Shown here in pieces: positions 11,822-21,972 of a stretch of 64,000 nt of DNA (within the stretch, counting starts at the first letter, position 1; each line of letters begins with the position of its first letter). The DNA comes from Sipunculus nudus. Its lineage: Eukaryota; Annelida; Sipuncula; Golfingiida; Sipunculidae. The position numbers were made by a program, and so were the translations under genes. The notes beneath the pieces were generated by a model, which worked only from the letters and a program-made list of their open reading frames with translations, searched no databases and was not told the DNA's origin. The stretch lies in NCBI GenBank assembly GCA_026874595.1, contig CM049309.1, forward strand, positions 29,703,033-29,767,032. The letters run 5' to 3'.

Positions 11822-12335
11822 ACCGTCTCTTTTACTATATAAGTGACATGATACCAAACTGCTGGACGAATAGCTCAATTGTTGCGGGTCTGGCACTGGC
11901 TTTTTTACTATATAAGTGACATAAAATAAAACTGCCGGACCAATAGCTCAGTTGTTGCAGGTCCAACACCGTCTCTTTTACTATACAAGTGACATGAAAT
12001 TAAACTGCCAGACCAATAGCTCACTTGTTGCGGGTCCGGCAGTCTCTTTTTTGCAATACAAGTGACATAAAATAAAACTGCCGGACCAATAGCTCAATTG
12101 TTGCGGGTCAGACACTGTTTTTTTTTTCTATATAAGTGACATAAAATAAAACTGCCGGACTAATAGCTCAGTTGTTGCGGGTTCGGCACCGTCTCTTTTA
12201 CTATTTAAGTGACATAAAATAAAACTGCCGGACCAATAGCTCAATTGTTGCGGATCTGGCAGTCTCTTTTTTGCTATATAAGTGACATAAAATAAAACTG
12301 CCGGACCAATAGCTCAGTTGTTGCGGGTCCGGCAC
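11822..12335 (+). repeat. Seven-unit 73-bp tandem array with hairpins
   Basis: Seven units whose hairpins begin at 11859, 11932, 12005, 12078, 12152, 12225 and 12298 (spacing 73 or 74). A typical unit has CTATATAAGTGAC, then an A-rich spacer, then TGCCGGACC and GGTCCGGCA as a 9-bp stem around an 18-nt loop with AATAGCTCAGTTG, then CTCTTTT or a longer T-run. Diverged half-units continue to about 12530. The loop word TAGCTCAGTTG resembles a tRNA D-arm/box A, but no complete tRNA fold can be made. The stem differs between units mostly without compensating changes. Confidence 0.9.
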
Positions 12336-12963
12336 TCACTGCCGCGCCGTGCGTATATCATCTGAAGGTCCGGTACTGAGCCAGATTCCGAGTGCCGGAC
12401 CATTAGCTGTGCGTTGTCTGCGCCCAGCACTTCCAGATCAATTGCGGTGCAACTGCTCACTGCGCATGTGCACAGGAAGTACTGGACGAATAGCCGGCTG
12501 CATAATGGGTCCGGGCCCGGACCAATAGCAACAGCCTTAAAAATAACCAAAATCTTTGTACAGTCGCTAACTAAAGCAATATTTCTTGGGACCTAGACAA
12601 TAAAATCGTGTACTTTATATCAATAAGTGTCTGTATGCATTTAAGTAATATTTTTAATCTAGATCTGGTGTCCCGGGTGGTACAGATAGGTCCCGGACGG
12701 TTTTCAGGGAGTCCCGGACGGTGTCGGACGGTAAATAGTCACACCGCCTACCTACCCAGTGATAGCCCTCTGCGTTAAGACCAACACTTCTTTTTGCCCA
12801 GGTGTTACTCATTGAGTTGGATAAAATAGGTTTTACCCGGGTCAAATGCGTACCCGCAGTAAATATATCGTTCAAAGAAGGTTTTAGCCAATAATTCATA
12901 GCTAGGTGTTAATAATGCAAGTTGAGCGATATTAGGAGAATTTAATTCAGCCACAGGCTAATT

Positions 12964-13835
12964 TAGTGTTGGGACGATATGGGTTTTTGATATCATGATG
13001 ATTATTCAAATTTTATCGTGATATACCGTGATATCGCGATATTTTTAATAATAGATAAGAGCATTGATAAGCCATCAATAATGATATTAATAACAACCAC
13101 CTTTAAATTCTTGACTTTATACGAGGGGTTAACTATTAATATTATTTATACCCATTGTGCCAGTACCACAAATTAACTCATTAAGTGATTAAGTTGCATG
13201 AAGGCGCTGCAGGTGTGTAAGTTTGAGACGCGGGAAGTCCTGCCCCAATCGTCAAATCACGCTTGTCAGAACGTTTCACCAGTTTCCTATAGTTACAAAA
13301 AAGCTGGATAATCCCGGAATTTTCGGAGAGCGTGTCATACCCATCATGGCTAAATATTCCAATCCAATTTTATATGGCAAAATATGCAACCCGTAAGGAA
13401 TGTTCGATCCAATGGTGACACTTTTATGTTTTATCGTTCCATGCAATAAAAGCATAAATATGTTTTATTGCTCTTCTTTATAATGTTATTTTCTCATGGA
13501 ATTCTCAAGCTTTTGTCCTCTAAGATTAATCCTGCTATTTCCGGACATTTCCCGAGGTCCGTAAGCACACGGTTCCACCGACACGCAGGTATTCAAATAC
13601 ATGTGGTTTATAAAAATAAATGTGATTCTTGGAAATACATTTATTTTGAACATGGACAGACTCTTATGATGCCAGTTTTCTCCTGAAATATATAATTCAA
13701 TGGCTTGTCTGTGAACCATAATCGTGAACAAAAATTGATATCGTGATATCGCGATAATAGGAAAGTTGACGGTATGATAACCGTGGCTGTGAGATATCGT
13801 GATAATACCGTATACCGGTAACCGTCCCAACCCTA
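12964..13835. mobile_element. hAT-type MITE with perfect 8-bp target duplication
   Basis: Terminal inverted repeats TAGTGTTGGGACG (left) and TAGGGTTGGGACG (right, read inward) differ at one base. The element is flanked on both sides by GGCTAATT (12956-12963 and 13836-13843). Eight-base target duplications are the hallmark of hAT transposons. The subterminal regions are rich in ATATCGTGATATCGCGATA-like palindromes in both orientations. At 872 bp it has no transposase and must be non-autonomous. It lies 18 bp from the donor side of TPR exon 1. Confidence 0.88.
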
Positions 13836-13861
13836 GGCTAATTGCAGTGTATTCGCCAAAC

Positions 13862-14009
13862 CTGAATCGACTCGGAATCGTTCTTCCCTCTCTTGGATTT
13901 CTTCATTTTTGTTTATAAAGAAATTTCTTATTTTCTCTCGTATTTCTTCGGAAAAGACGTCGAATTCTGATGACTGGAGCAGCTCGGCACACTCAAATCT
14001 GGCGGCCAT
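13862..14009 (-). CDS. TPR: TPR exon 1 (start codon; nuclear pore basket protein)
   Basis: Minus-strand exon with ATG at 14009-14007 and donor GTTTGG from 13861 down. It encodes 49 residues plus one base: MAARFECAELLQSSEFDVFS, then EEIREKIRNFFINKNEEIQE and REERFRVDS. Vertebrate TPR likewise begins with MAA, a short acidic helix, and a block ending F-K-V-E-S before the EQxYFE coiled coil, and the splice phase here makes FRVDS-EQKYFELEKKL. TPR is a large (>2000-residue) coiled-coil protein on the nuclear face of the pore, where it builds the basket and acts in mRNA export, chromatin exclusion and spindle-checkpoint anchoring. Only about 109 codons lie in this window. The start context AATAATGGCC is acceptable. 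Intron 1 is about 12.4 kb and full of repeats, and its donor is a non-consensus GTTTGG. Confidence 0.88.
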
Positions 14010-14120
14010 TATTCTATAATAAGTAGAGCTTCAACTGCCCGGTCTAACGCAGTTTACACGAGAGTGCGGGGAGAGTGAGAACGATCACACATCAGCATTG
14101 TGGGTAAAAGGCTGTGTATA
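14010..14120 (-). promoter_or_regulatory. Probable TPR 5' UTR / promoter-proximal region
   Basis: Immediately upstream of the TPR start codon the DNA is less AT-rich than its surroundings, with no TATA box in an obvious position. This fits a housekeeping promoter. It is placed by location only; no transcription start can be read. Confidence 0.35.
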
Positions 14121-14350
14121 AAACTCGAAAGTCGGAAGCCGGAAGACGGAAGCCAAGGATTTTTCAGAAATAAAGCGCTAAAACATATAAAAAATGCCAT
14201 TATATCAAAACTATTTTAATTTTTCTTGATGGAATACGGCCTGTTCTATCATACTCTAAAGAATCTTAGTTATTCATTCTCGAATATGGGCTGTGTGTAA
14301 AACTCGGAAGTCGGAAGCCTTAGTTTTTTTTAGAAATAAAGCGCTAAAAC
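14121..14350. repeat. Two direct copies of a CGGAAGTCGGAAGCC repeat fragment
   Basis: Blocks starting near 14122 and 14288 both read AAACTCG(G/A)AAGTCGGAAGCC, followed within tens of bases by AGAAATAAAGCGCTAAAACA and AAAATGCCATTA. The leading word is the same as the inner part of the terminal inverted repeats of the foldback element at 37116-39362, so these are likely fragments of that family. They sit just upstream of TPR. Confidence 0.7.
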
Positions 14351-14930
14351 ATATACAAAATGCCATTAGATCTAAATTATTTTGATTTTTCTTATTGGAA
14401 TATGGCCAATATTTTTTCAACAATTTAATAAACTTAAAGAAACTGGGAGCAGAGCTTAAAAAGTGCATCAAACATTCTTTTGATTTTATATATTACATTA
14501 TACACACTAAAATCCAGGATCATTGATGATGTTGATACGGCGATGAATGTTTGGTTTTGGAATTTTTTCTACACATAAATTACAGCCACATGTCAAGTCA
14601 TGATAAAAATAGTATGATAAAGAATCATAAAGATTAAACCCAGTGTCCGTATATATTTAATAAAAAGTAAAGCAGCAGGTAACATATATGGTTACGGGTG
14701 AATATATTATTTATTGCTTGCCGGAAATCTTCGAGGGTCATGAGGGTTATACCAGTACTCCAACGAGGGACCATTGGTGGTCTGACTTCTGTGTATCAAA
14801 AGTGGACTGATTGTACTGTGAACACAGCGCAAACAAACGGTGAGGCGGGCAATGCAACATTCTAATATCACGTATGCCATGTTATCAGGAGAAGTGTAAA
14901 CAAGGGATTACTCTGTGTACTGTGGTTAAC
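14351..14930. other. Intergenic DNA, nothing recognised
   Basis: No repeat, RNA or coding signal could be supported between the repeat fragments and the inverted-repeat arm. Confidence 0.35.
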
Positions 14931-15133
14931 GGACTTGGTGTTTATTTCTGTGGTTATTATCGGACGTTAAATATCACCAGTGCTTGTATGTTTAGGGCGC
15001 CTCTCCAGAGAAACGTAAGTATATGTTTTCTGTAATATATTAAGTTGTTTTTGATCACTCATGTCTTATTTATCTTTTAGAGTGTACGTATGTATGAGTT
15101 TCAGCTAGTTGGTTTGACAGTTAAAAGAACCTG
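14931..15133 (+). repeat. Left arm of an exon-like inverted repeat pair
   Basis: About 200 bp that returns inverted at 22653-22833. Conserved stretches include GCCTCTCCAG followed by GTAAGT, an acceptor-like pyrimidine stretch ending in TAG, TACGTATGTATGAGTT, and TTAAAAGAACCTG. The GTAAGT and the T-rich TAG are preserved in both arms, as if each were a small exon, an intron of about 80 bp and a second exon. No protein frame is shared, so any transcript would be non-coding or 5' untranslated. Confidence 0.7.
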
Positions 15134-16106
15134 GTCTTTCACGTCCCTAGTCGTGTGACACCGACAAAACGAAAGTATATCACATGAAAACAATATATGG
15201 GAGTATAACGGCATGTCAATTTTAACCAGCCTAAAGTACAATAAAGACAATATTATTCGGCTATTTGAATAAAGTTATAATTTTGGTAGTGTTTTATTTG
15301 TTATTATGGCTGTTAAGACTTAAACAAGACAACTGTTTTTCCATTTGATCGACATGACAAGAAATGTATTTACGCATGTCCAGGCTTTCGATGAAATATA
15401 TATAGGTGCATAAGGTCTTCGAATATTGAAAAATATTGTTCATTCTTGGCAATTTAATAACTTTCAAATTATTTATTAGAAGCACAAATCATCGAACCGT
15501 GGATATTCTCGTTTATTATTGGCAAATAATAAACTTATTCACTTTAAGTATAATAATACACAATAATATGACTTTGGATAATACAGCAAGGCATCAATTA
15601 TTTGTATTACTTGTGCATATTCACGATTTTTTTTCACGAACCCCCTTCCAAATTGATTACTGACGTTTGTCGTTATTGATATCAAATCAACACTGATATT
15701 ACATATTGTACAATTTAATTAATTATGTCAATTCTTTTTTATTCTGTGATCACAGAAAGGCATATATATTGCGTTTTATAAGCCATCATTTTACCCAAAC
15801 TGTAATCTAGCAACAATATCATGAGGTGCTTTTACACCGGTCAAAGGTTACTGGGAACTTATTACGAAATAAATGTTCAAAGCCTTGGGGGGGGGGGGGG
15901 GGGGGGACCAAATATACATATATAGGCAAATGTGACTGATTCAGGAATTATAATGTCGGAAATATACAAAACCTGTATGTTATTTCATGACATGCATGCA
16001 AACAAACTATGGTTTTTCCAGACCAAATTTAAAAGAATGGTGGTAAAGGGGGGAGTGCAAAGGGCTTAATTTAAATCGCCGTTTTAATAATCAGTCGTCT
16101 CTTTAG
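15134..16106. other. AT-rich DNA with a G-run
   Basis: No gene seen. A G homopolymer of about 18 bases lies at 15889-15906 and may be mis-sized. Confidence 0.4.
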
Positions 16107-16332
16107 TAAATTAGAAAAGAGTTAATAAAATTGCTTTGGATACATATAACGTATCTTTATATCCTTTTATCAAACGACAAATTGGGTTCATCCTTTGAAA
16201 TGATTATCTATGAAACACATAAATTAGAAAAGAGTTAATAAAATTGCTTTGGATACATATAACGTATCTTTATATCCTTTTATCAAACGACAAATTGGGT
16301 TCATCCTTTGAAATGATTATCTATGAAACACA
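16107..16332 (+). repeat. Perfect 113-bp tandem duplication
   Basis: Copy 1 (16107-16219) and copy 2 (16220-16332) appear identical at every base by eye. Both begin TAAATTAGAAAAGAG and end TATGAAACACA. Neighbouring repeats are all clearly diverged, so this is either a very recent event or an assembly artefact. Confidence 0.95.
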
Positions 16333-16639
16333 AAAGAGCATTGTGCAGCCTAACGAGATGTGCCCCTTGTTTTTTAAAAGAAAAATTATGCACTTGCCTG
16401 CTTAAAATGATCGAATATATGTAATAAAGATTTTTAATCAGTTGCTTTTATAAACTGGTCTTTATTTATTTATCTAATATCAAGCATAAATGCAGTACAT
16501 AATAGATATGCTCTAGATATGCTCAGTATTTTATTCTCAGAAATTTATATACAAAAAATGATAGTAAAAAAAATGGAGCGTATCGTCAATACGTAAAGGG
16601 TATCGAATTAAGTGTATCGCAATACGTAGTGTACAAACT

Positions 16640-16800
16640 GGGAGCATGATCTCGAAGCGATCGTTAAGTTAATGAATTCGTTAAGCACTCGTAACGATTA
16701 ATGTCGGTACCTCGAACGAAATCGTTAATTCCCCCTTTTCGATATCTCCGTTATTTTATCGAATAGTTCGGACCATTCGTTAAGGCTTCGTTAAAACATT
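16640..16800 (+). repeat. Left arm of inner inverted repeat (GGAGCATGATCTCGAA)
   Basis: Starts GGGAGCATGATCTCGAAG and carries several TTCGTTAA/TCGTTAA words. The right arm at 21820-21972 reads GGAGGCATGATCTCGAAACC inward with the same TTCGTTA words. The pair spans 5.3 kb and may be the ends of a transposon that has since taken up elements B and C. Confidence 0.6.
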
Positions 16801-17654
16801 GAAGGCCACGGTTACCTTGAGAATGATCCAAATTATTATTATTTTTAATTTTTTCAATGCGGGTCATTTGTCGACCAATCTTTTTGTCATGCATAAAAAG
16901 CCGTTGTTGTAGGCAAGATATTAACCGTTTATTTTTCCTATGATTTTATGTTTTGGCACTGATTACAGGTACATTTAAAGATGTCATTGTATAGTTAGAC
17001 TTAATTTCTTTGTCTGTTGGCGCAATATGCTATTCCTAGAAAAAACTCGCTATCACCCTCTGCACTGATTAAAGCGTTTTACACCATGCAATCGAGAAGA
17101 GGATCACGTTCACGTTTGTTTCATTTCTACATGTTAAAAGAAATAATTACAGTTTATGTTCAATTTAGGGTCATATCTCATGTCCAGCAGTTCATGCTAT
17201 GTTTATAAAGCAGGTGAGGAATGTCAGGGATAAGGGTTCTTATACTTATGATGCCTCTAAAAATTAATTTCACAAAACACACACAATACTTTGACAGTAG
17301 CATATCCATATTGCTTATTTATCGGGCGGGATAATACTTAATTTGGTTGTACTAAAGGAATGAAGCTAGTCGTCCTAAACATGCTATTTGGAAAAGGACC
17401 TAAATACCCGAATTTGAACGTCAAGGAAAATATTGGAGAATAATCCCCCGGATGATTACCCGAGATAATTAACACAAGGACAAAAACCCCAGAAACATTT
17501 ACCCCTAGGATTAATGGCCCCGGATAATTATGCCATGTACATTAATCCCCCCCCCCGATTATTAGGTTTTTGTATGTTTATGCCTTACTTCATTTCTGAT
17601 GTGAAAATAGTCTGATGAGCAATCCTTTATTTGCAAACGACATCAGTTTTGTAA
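16801..17654. other. AT-rich DNA, no gene seen
   Basis: Only a short degenerate stretch of CCCC-GGATAATTA-like words at about 17440-17560 stands out. No coding or RNA signal can be supported. Confidence 0.35.
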
Positions 17655-19059
17655 ACAAGGGACCTGTGGGTCAAGGCGCTCAGCTGAAATTGATAACGAG
17701 AATATTTTCAGATAATGCAGAGCATATCCTAATCGGGATTCAGACCAGTCAAAACCCTCATCAGGATCTGGTTCAACCCAAATCTTGATTGAGACTGTGA
17801 TTTGACATAATTCTGAGAAACGCTTCTACCCTGTGACCTTGACCTTTGCCCCCTGACCCAAAAATAAAAAAAAAGTTCTTATATATTTGGGGGCCATATA
17901 TAAGTTAAGTTTGAAACCAATATGTTTCATCTCCCACATGCAGGTCATCTACATGTGTTAGACGGAACGTTTGGGATGAAAAGTTTGGCTTAAAATGCAT
18001 CCACAACTTTGCAAATAAGTTGGTCCTGTGACCTTGACCTTTAACCTCATGACCGCAAAATCAAAAGGGTTCTTACATTATTGGTGGGTCATATATAAGT
18101 CAAGTTTGAAAACAATATATCAATCCAAACTGGAGTTATCATCAGGAAACAAATATGCGGACAGATGGTCCTTGTGACCTTGACCTTTGATCTTGAGACC
18201 GCCATATCAATCAGGTTCTTCCCCTATTATCAGATCAGCTATATGTGCACGATAGAAGATTTAGGGTGATTAGTTTTTCAGAAAGGTTGGCCGTATATAA
18301 GTTAAGTTTGAAATTCATATGTCTATCAAAACTTGAGTTATCATCAGGAAACAAATTTGACGGACATACAGAAAGATGAACAGACGGACGGACAGTCGGG
18401 CATGGTGATTTTTTGTCTGCACTAATAACACACAATGTTTCAAGACACTAGATAAAACCACAGTTGCAAATCTTATAGTATCATTATAATTTTCAAAAAT
18501 AATATGATAATATAATAATAATAAATATAATGTCTCAAAATAAAGAAAAAACAATTCTTTAAAATAGAAAAAATACAGGTGGCGCTACCAGTCCTTAGGA
18601 ATTGAAGAAACCAATCATAATCAATAAACACACCAGGTTTCAGGACACTAGTTAAAACCACAGTTGAGAAACTGACATAGCTGCTGTTAAATGAGTGTCT
18701 CAAAAACAGGGAAAAATCGTTAAAAAAAACAGAAATAATAAAAATGCAAGTGGCACCACAAGTTTTTTTAAACTTACAACTAAAGTCATGGTCAATATTC
18801 AGGCAAGATTCAGGGAAATCCGTGCATCTATTATCAAGATACTGGAGGTTTTGTATCAACTTTCTAATTATTCTGGGGGTACTTACAAGTCCCATATCTC
18901 GGGGGATACAGATCACAGTGACCAAAGGTCCAACGGTGTCAAAACGTACCATTTTTAGATACAGACAGACAGGCGGACAGATAGAAGGACAGACGGACGA
19001 CGGACGCTGGCCGATCACTATAGCTCAGTTGACTTACTTACAGTCAGCTGTGATAAAAA
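17655..19059 (-). mobile_element. Complete hairpin-ended element B, 1.4 kb
   Basis: Left end ACAAGGGACCTGTGGGTC with CGCTCAGCTG; right end a CGGACAGACGGACG microsatellite (18964-19003), then CTATAGCTCAGTTGAC and CAGTCAGCTG followed by TGATAAAAA. The core has DR1-type units at 17.83-18.2 kb (diverged) and then units with GGTGGCGCTACC and TGGCACCACA. Same ends and orientation as element A, with a shorter and partly different interior. Confidence 0.72.
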
Positions 19060-19218
19060 GAAATTATTTTAGGAGCAAGTGACAAGCTATATCACTAAGA
19101 AAATCTAATTTGCCCTTGTGTCTGTAGTCCCGCACTGTTTACAATATCCCTTAGTGAGGATAGTGACTTACTGAAATTAACTGTATTTGCATTTAAGTAA
19201 ACCAGTCATACAGTTAAA
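19060..19218. other. Spacer between elements B and C
   Basis: 159 bp of AT-rich sequence with no feature recognised. Confidence 0.3.
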
Positions 19219-21099
19219 ACAAGTGACCTGTGGGTCATGACGCTCAGCCGACTGACATGTTGACAATATGTCCTTGCACAGACAACTAATTAAGATAATG
19301 TAGGTGGCATCATTGTTCATGCATATTAGCTTAAGTTCATCAAGTTCCATAGGCACAACATATCTGATGACAAACCAACCAGCCTTTCATGAGGAATCTG
19401 GCAATTTGTGTGTATTTTGCATTATTTCTAGGGTGCTCAAACATACCCAAAAACACTGAGAATATAGTTCACTGTGACCCAATTTCAGGTTTCAAAGGAG
19501 ATTTTCATAGACCTCCCTGGATTTTAGGTTAGAAGATTCCAGGTCCAATGTTTATGATTTGTGCCCTGCTTTGGTATAACATTTCTAATTATGATGGGGG
19601 GGGGGGAGGGGGTGCTCAGAGATAGCTCAGAGAATATTGGTAACAGAGACCTAATTTCCGGTTTCAATGGAGACTTTTCATGTACGTACCTCTCTGGATG
19701 TAAAGTGAGAAGATTCTAGGTCTAGTTGTCACGATTTGAGCCCTGTTAACAGATGACCGCATCTTTTAAGGTCTCAAAAAAAGATAACGAAATAGTAAAA
19801 ATAAAAAAAAAACACAGGTGGCGCCACCATTCTGCAAAAACTGATGTAAACCCTATGATCAATATCCATGCAAAGAATCATGGAGATCAATGAATTAGTT
19901 ATTCAATTACTTGAGCTTTTGTATCAAATTTTTCATTAATCTGTGGGGTACTTCGGAGCCCCATAGCTTGAAGAATATGGGTAACAGAGACCTAATTCCA
20001 GGACTCCAGGGAGACTTTTCATGTACCTCTCTGGATGTAAAGTGAGAAGATTCCAGGTCCAGCGGTTACGGTTTGTGCACAGTTAACAGATGACAACATC
20101 TTTAAAGGTCTCAAAAACAGAGAAAAAAATCGTAAAGAATCGGAAAATATAGGTGGCGCCACCAGTCTGCAGAATCGGATGAAACACTCCATGATCAATA
20201 TCCATGCAAAGAATCATGGTGATCAAGGCATTAATTGTTCAGGTAGTTGAGCTTTTGTATCAAATTTTTCATTTTTCGAGGGGGGGGGGAGGGTTACTTC
20301 GGAGCCCCATACCTTGAAGAATATGGGTAACAAAGACCTAATTCCAGATATCCAAGGAGACTTTTCATGTACCTCTCTGGATGTAAAGTGAGACGATTCC
20401 AGGTCCAGCGGTTACGATTTGTGCCCTGTTAACAGATGATGGCATCTTTTGAGGTCTCAAAAATAGAGAAAATAAAAATCGTAAAAAATCGAGAAATACA
20501 GGTGGCGCCATTTTTCGAGGGGGGGGGGGGGGGAGGGTTACTTCGGAGCCCCATACCTTGAAGAATATGGGTAACAAAGACCTAATTCCAGATTTCCAAG
20601 GAGACTTTTCAGGTACCTCTCTGGATGTAAAGTGAGACGATTCCAGGTCCAGCGGTTACGATTTGTGCCCTGTTAACAGATGATGGCATCTTTTGAGGTC
20701 TCAAAAATAGAGAAAATAAAAATCGTAAAAAATCGAGAAATACAGGTGGCGCCACCAGTCTGCAGAAAATGCTGTAACACTCCATGATCAATGTCCATGC
20801 AAAGAATCATGGTAATCAATGCATTAGTTGTTCAGATATTTGTGCTTTTGTATCAAAATTTTCATTATTTGAGGGGGGAGGGATATTTAGAGCCTCATAG
20901 CTTGAGGAATATGGGTAACAGAGACCTAATTCTAGGTTTCCAAGGAGATTCTTCATGGACCTCTCTGGATGTAGAGTAAGAAGATTCCAGGTCCAGTGGT
21001 TACGATTCGTGCCGTTTTTAACGGACAGACGGCCGGATGGCCGGCAGACAAAGCGTGATCGCTATAGCTCAGATGACTTACAGTCAGCTCAGCTAAAAA
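19219..21099 (-). mobile_element. Complete hairpin-ended element C, 1.9 kb
   Basis: Left end ACAAGTGACCTGTGGGTC with CGCTCAGCCG; right end ACGGACAGACGGCCGG (21018-21034), then GCTATAGCTCAGATGACTT and CAGTCAGCTCAGCTAAAAA. The interior consists of units of roughly 300 bp with the landmarks ACTTCGGAGCCCCATA, GATTCCAGGTCCAGCGG, TTACGATTTGTGCCCTG, TTTTGAGGTCTCAAAAATAG and GGTGGCGCCACCAGTCTGC. Related units continue past the hairpin to about 21690, so C was probably inserted into, or recombined with, another copy. Confidence 0.72.
20271..20748 (+). repeat. Near-identical 239-bp tandem duplication inside element C
   Basis: Copy 1 is 20271-20509 and copy 2 is 20510-20748; only a few differences are visible (G-run length and two substitutions). 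Copy 1 runs into copy 2 in the middle of the conserved palindrome, giving GGTGGCGCCA joined to TTTTTCGAGG instead of the usual GGTGGCGCCACC. Confidence 0.9.
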
Positions 21100-21690
21100 C
21101 AAGGTGGTCCCAACAGTCTGCGGGAACTGATGAAACACTTCATCATTAATAGACATGCAAGAAATCAGGGTGTTAATACATTCGTTGTTCAGATATTGGA
21201 GCTTTTGTATCAAATTTTTTAATATTTGGGGAGAACTTCTGAGCCCCATGGCTCAAGGATATGGGTAACAGAGCCTACATTTAGGTCTCCAAGCAGACTT
21301 TTCAAGGACCTCCCTGCATGTCAAGAAAGAAGATTCTAGCTGCAGTCGTTACGATTTGTGCCCTGTTAACAGATGATCGCGTCTTTTAATGTCTCTAAAC
21401 TAGAGGGGAAAAAATCGTTAAAAAAAATTTAAAAAAAATACAGGTGGAGCCACCAGTCTACAAAACCTGATGAAACACTCCATGATCAATATCCATTCAA
21501 AGAATCATGGTAATCAATGCATTAGTTTTTCAGATACTTGAGCCTTTGTATCAAATTTTTCATTTTTCTGGGTGGTACTTCGGATCCCCATACCTTGAAG
21601 AATATGGGTACCTGAGACCTTATTCCAGGTTCCCAAGGAGACGTTTCATGGGCCTCCCTGCATGTCAAGAAAGAAGATTCTAGGTTCATG
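21100..21690 (-). repeat. Core-repeat units outside element C
   Basis: Two more units of the same family, with TTCTGAGCCCCATGGC, TTACGATTTGTGCCCTG and CAGTCTGCGGGAACTG, but no hairpin end of their own. Confidence 0.75.
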
Positions 21691-21819
21691 ATTTGTCTAC
21701 GATATTTTGGTGTAAATGTGATGCATATCTACAGTATATGGAGTCTTATAAAAAAATAATGAGTAGAGAACCAGTCAACAACAAGTCTTCCAGGCACACC
21801 GGATGTTCCGTTACCCCTT

Positions 21820-21972
21820 TTGAAGGATTTACGATCGTTAGTGAACTAAAGAAAAATATGTTTTACGATACCCTAACGAACCCCTTCGAGATACTCTCGT
21901 TAGGGTTTGGTTAAGTCCCTCATTAGTGCTTTCGTTAATATCACTAACGAAGGGTTTCGAGATCATGCCTCC
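21820..21972 (-). repeat. Right arm of inner inverted repeat
   Basis: Partner of 16640-16800. Read inward on the minus strand it begins GGAGGCATGATCTCGAAACC and contains repeated TTCGTTA/CTAACGA words. Confidence 0.6.

Larger units (their letters stand above)
10560..12775. mobile_element. Inverted-repeat-bounded composite unit, 2.2 kb
   Basis: About 120 bp at 10560-10686 is repeated in inverse orientation at 12645-12775. Both copies contain TGTGACTATTTACCGTC, ACCGTCCGGGAC, a CTGTACC-CCCGGG block and ACACCAGA, ending in TTAAAA-TATT. Between them are three diverged copies of a unit with CCGTCCGGGGCAACA (about 10.70, 10.97 and 11.19 kb) and the 73-bp array. This suggests a foldback-type mobile unit. 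No clear target duplication was found, although CGCCTAC occurs near both outer borders. Confidence 0.6.

Noticed and set aside
11871-11890. A tRNA gene in the 73-bp units (TAGCTCAGTTG and 73-bp length)
   Set aside because: There is no anticodon arm, no T-arm with GGTTCGA, and the GC stem pairs sequences only about 18 nt apart. It is not a tRNA fold.
18235-19082. Several overlapping open frames of 60-180 codons on both strands
   Set aside because: They lie in the core and microsatellite part of element B, and their translations (CPSICPPVC and the like) come from the GTCC microsatellite.
20365-20791. Two nearly identical minus-strand frames ending FLRPQKMPSSVNRAQIV
   Set aside because: They are identical only because they sit in the 239-bp duplicated core repeat. 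The same wording appears at other copies of the core.
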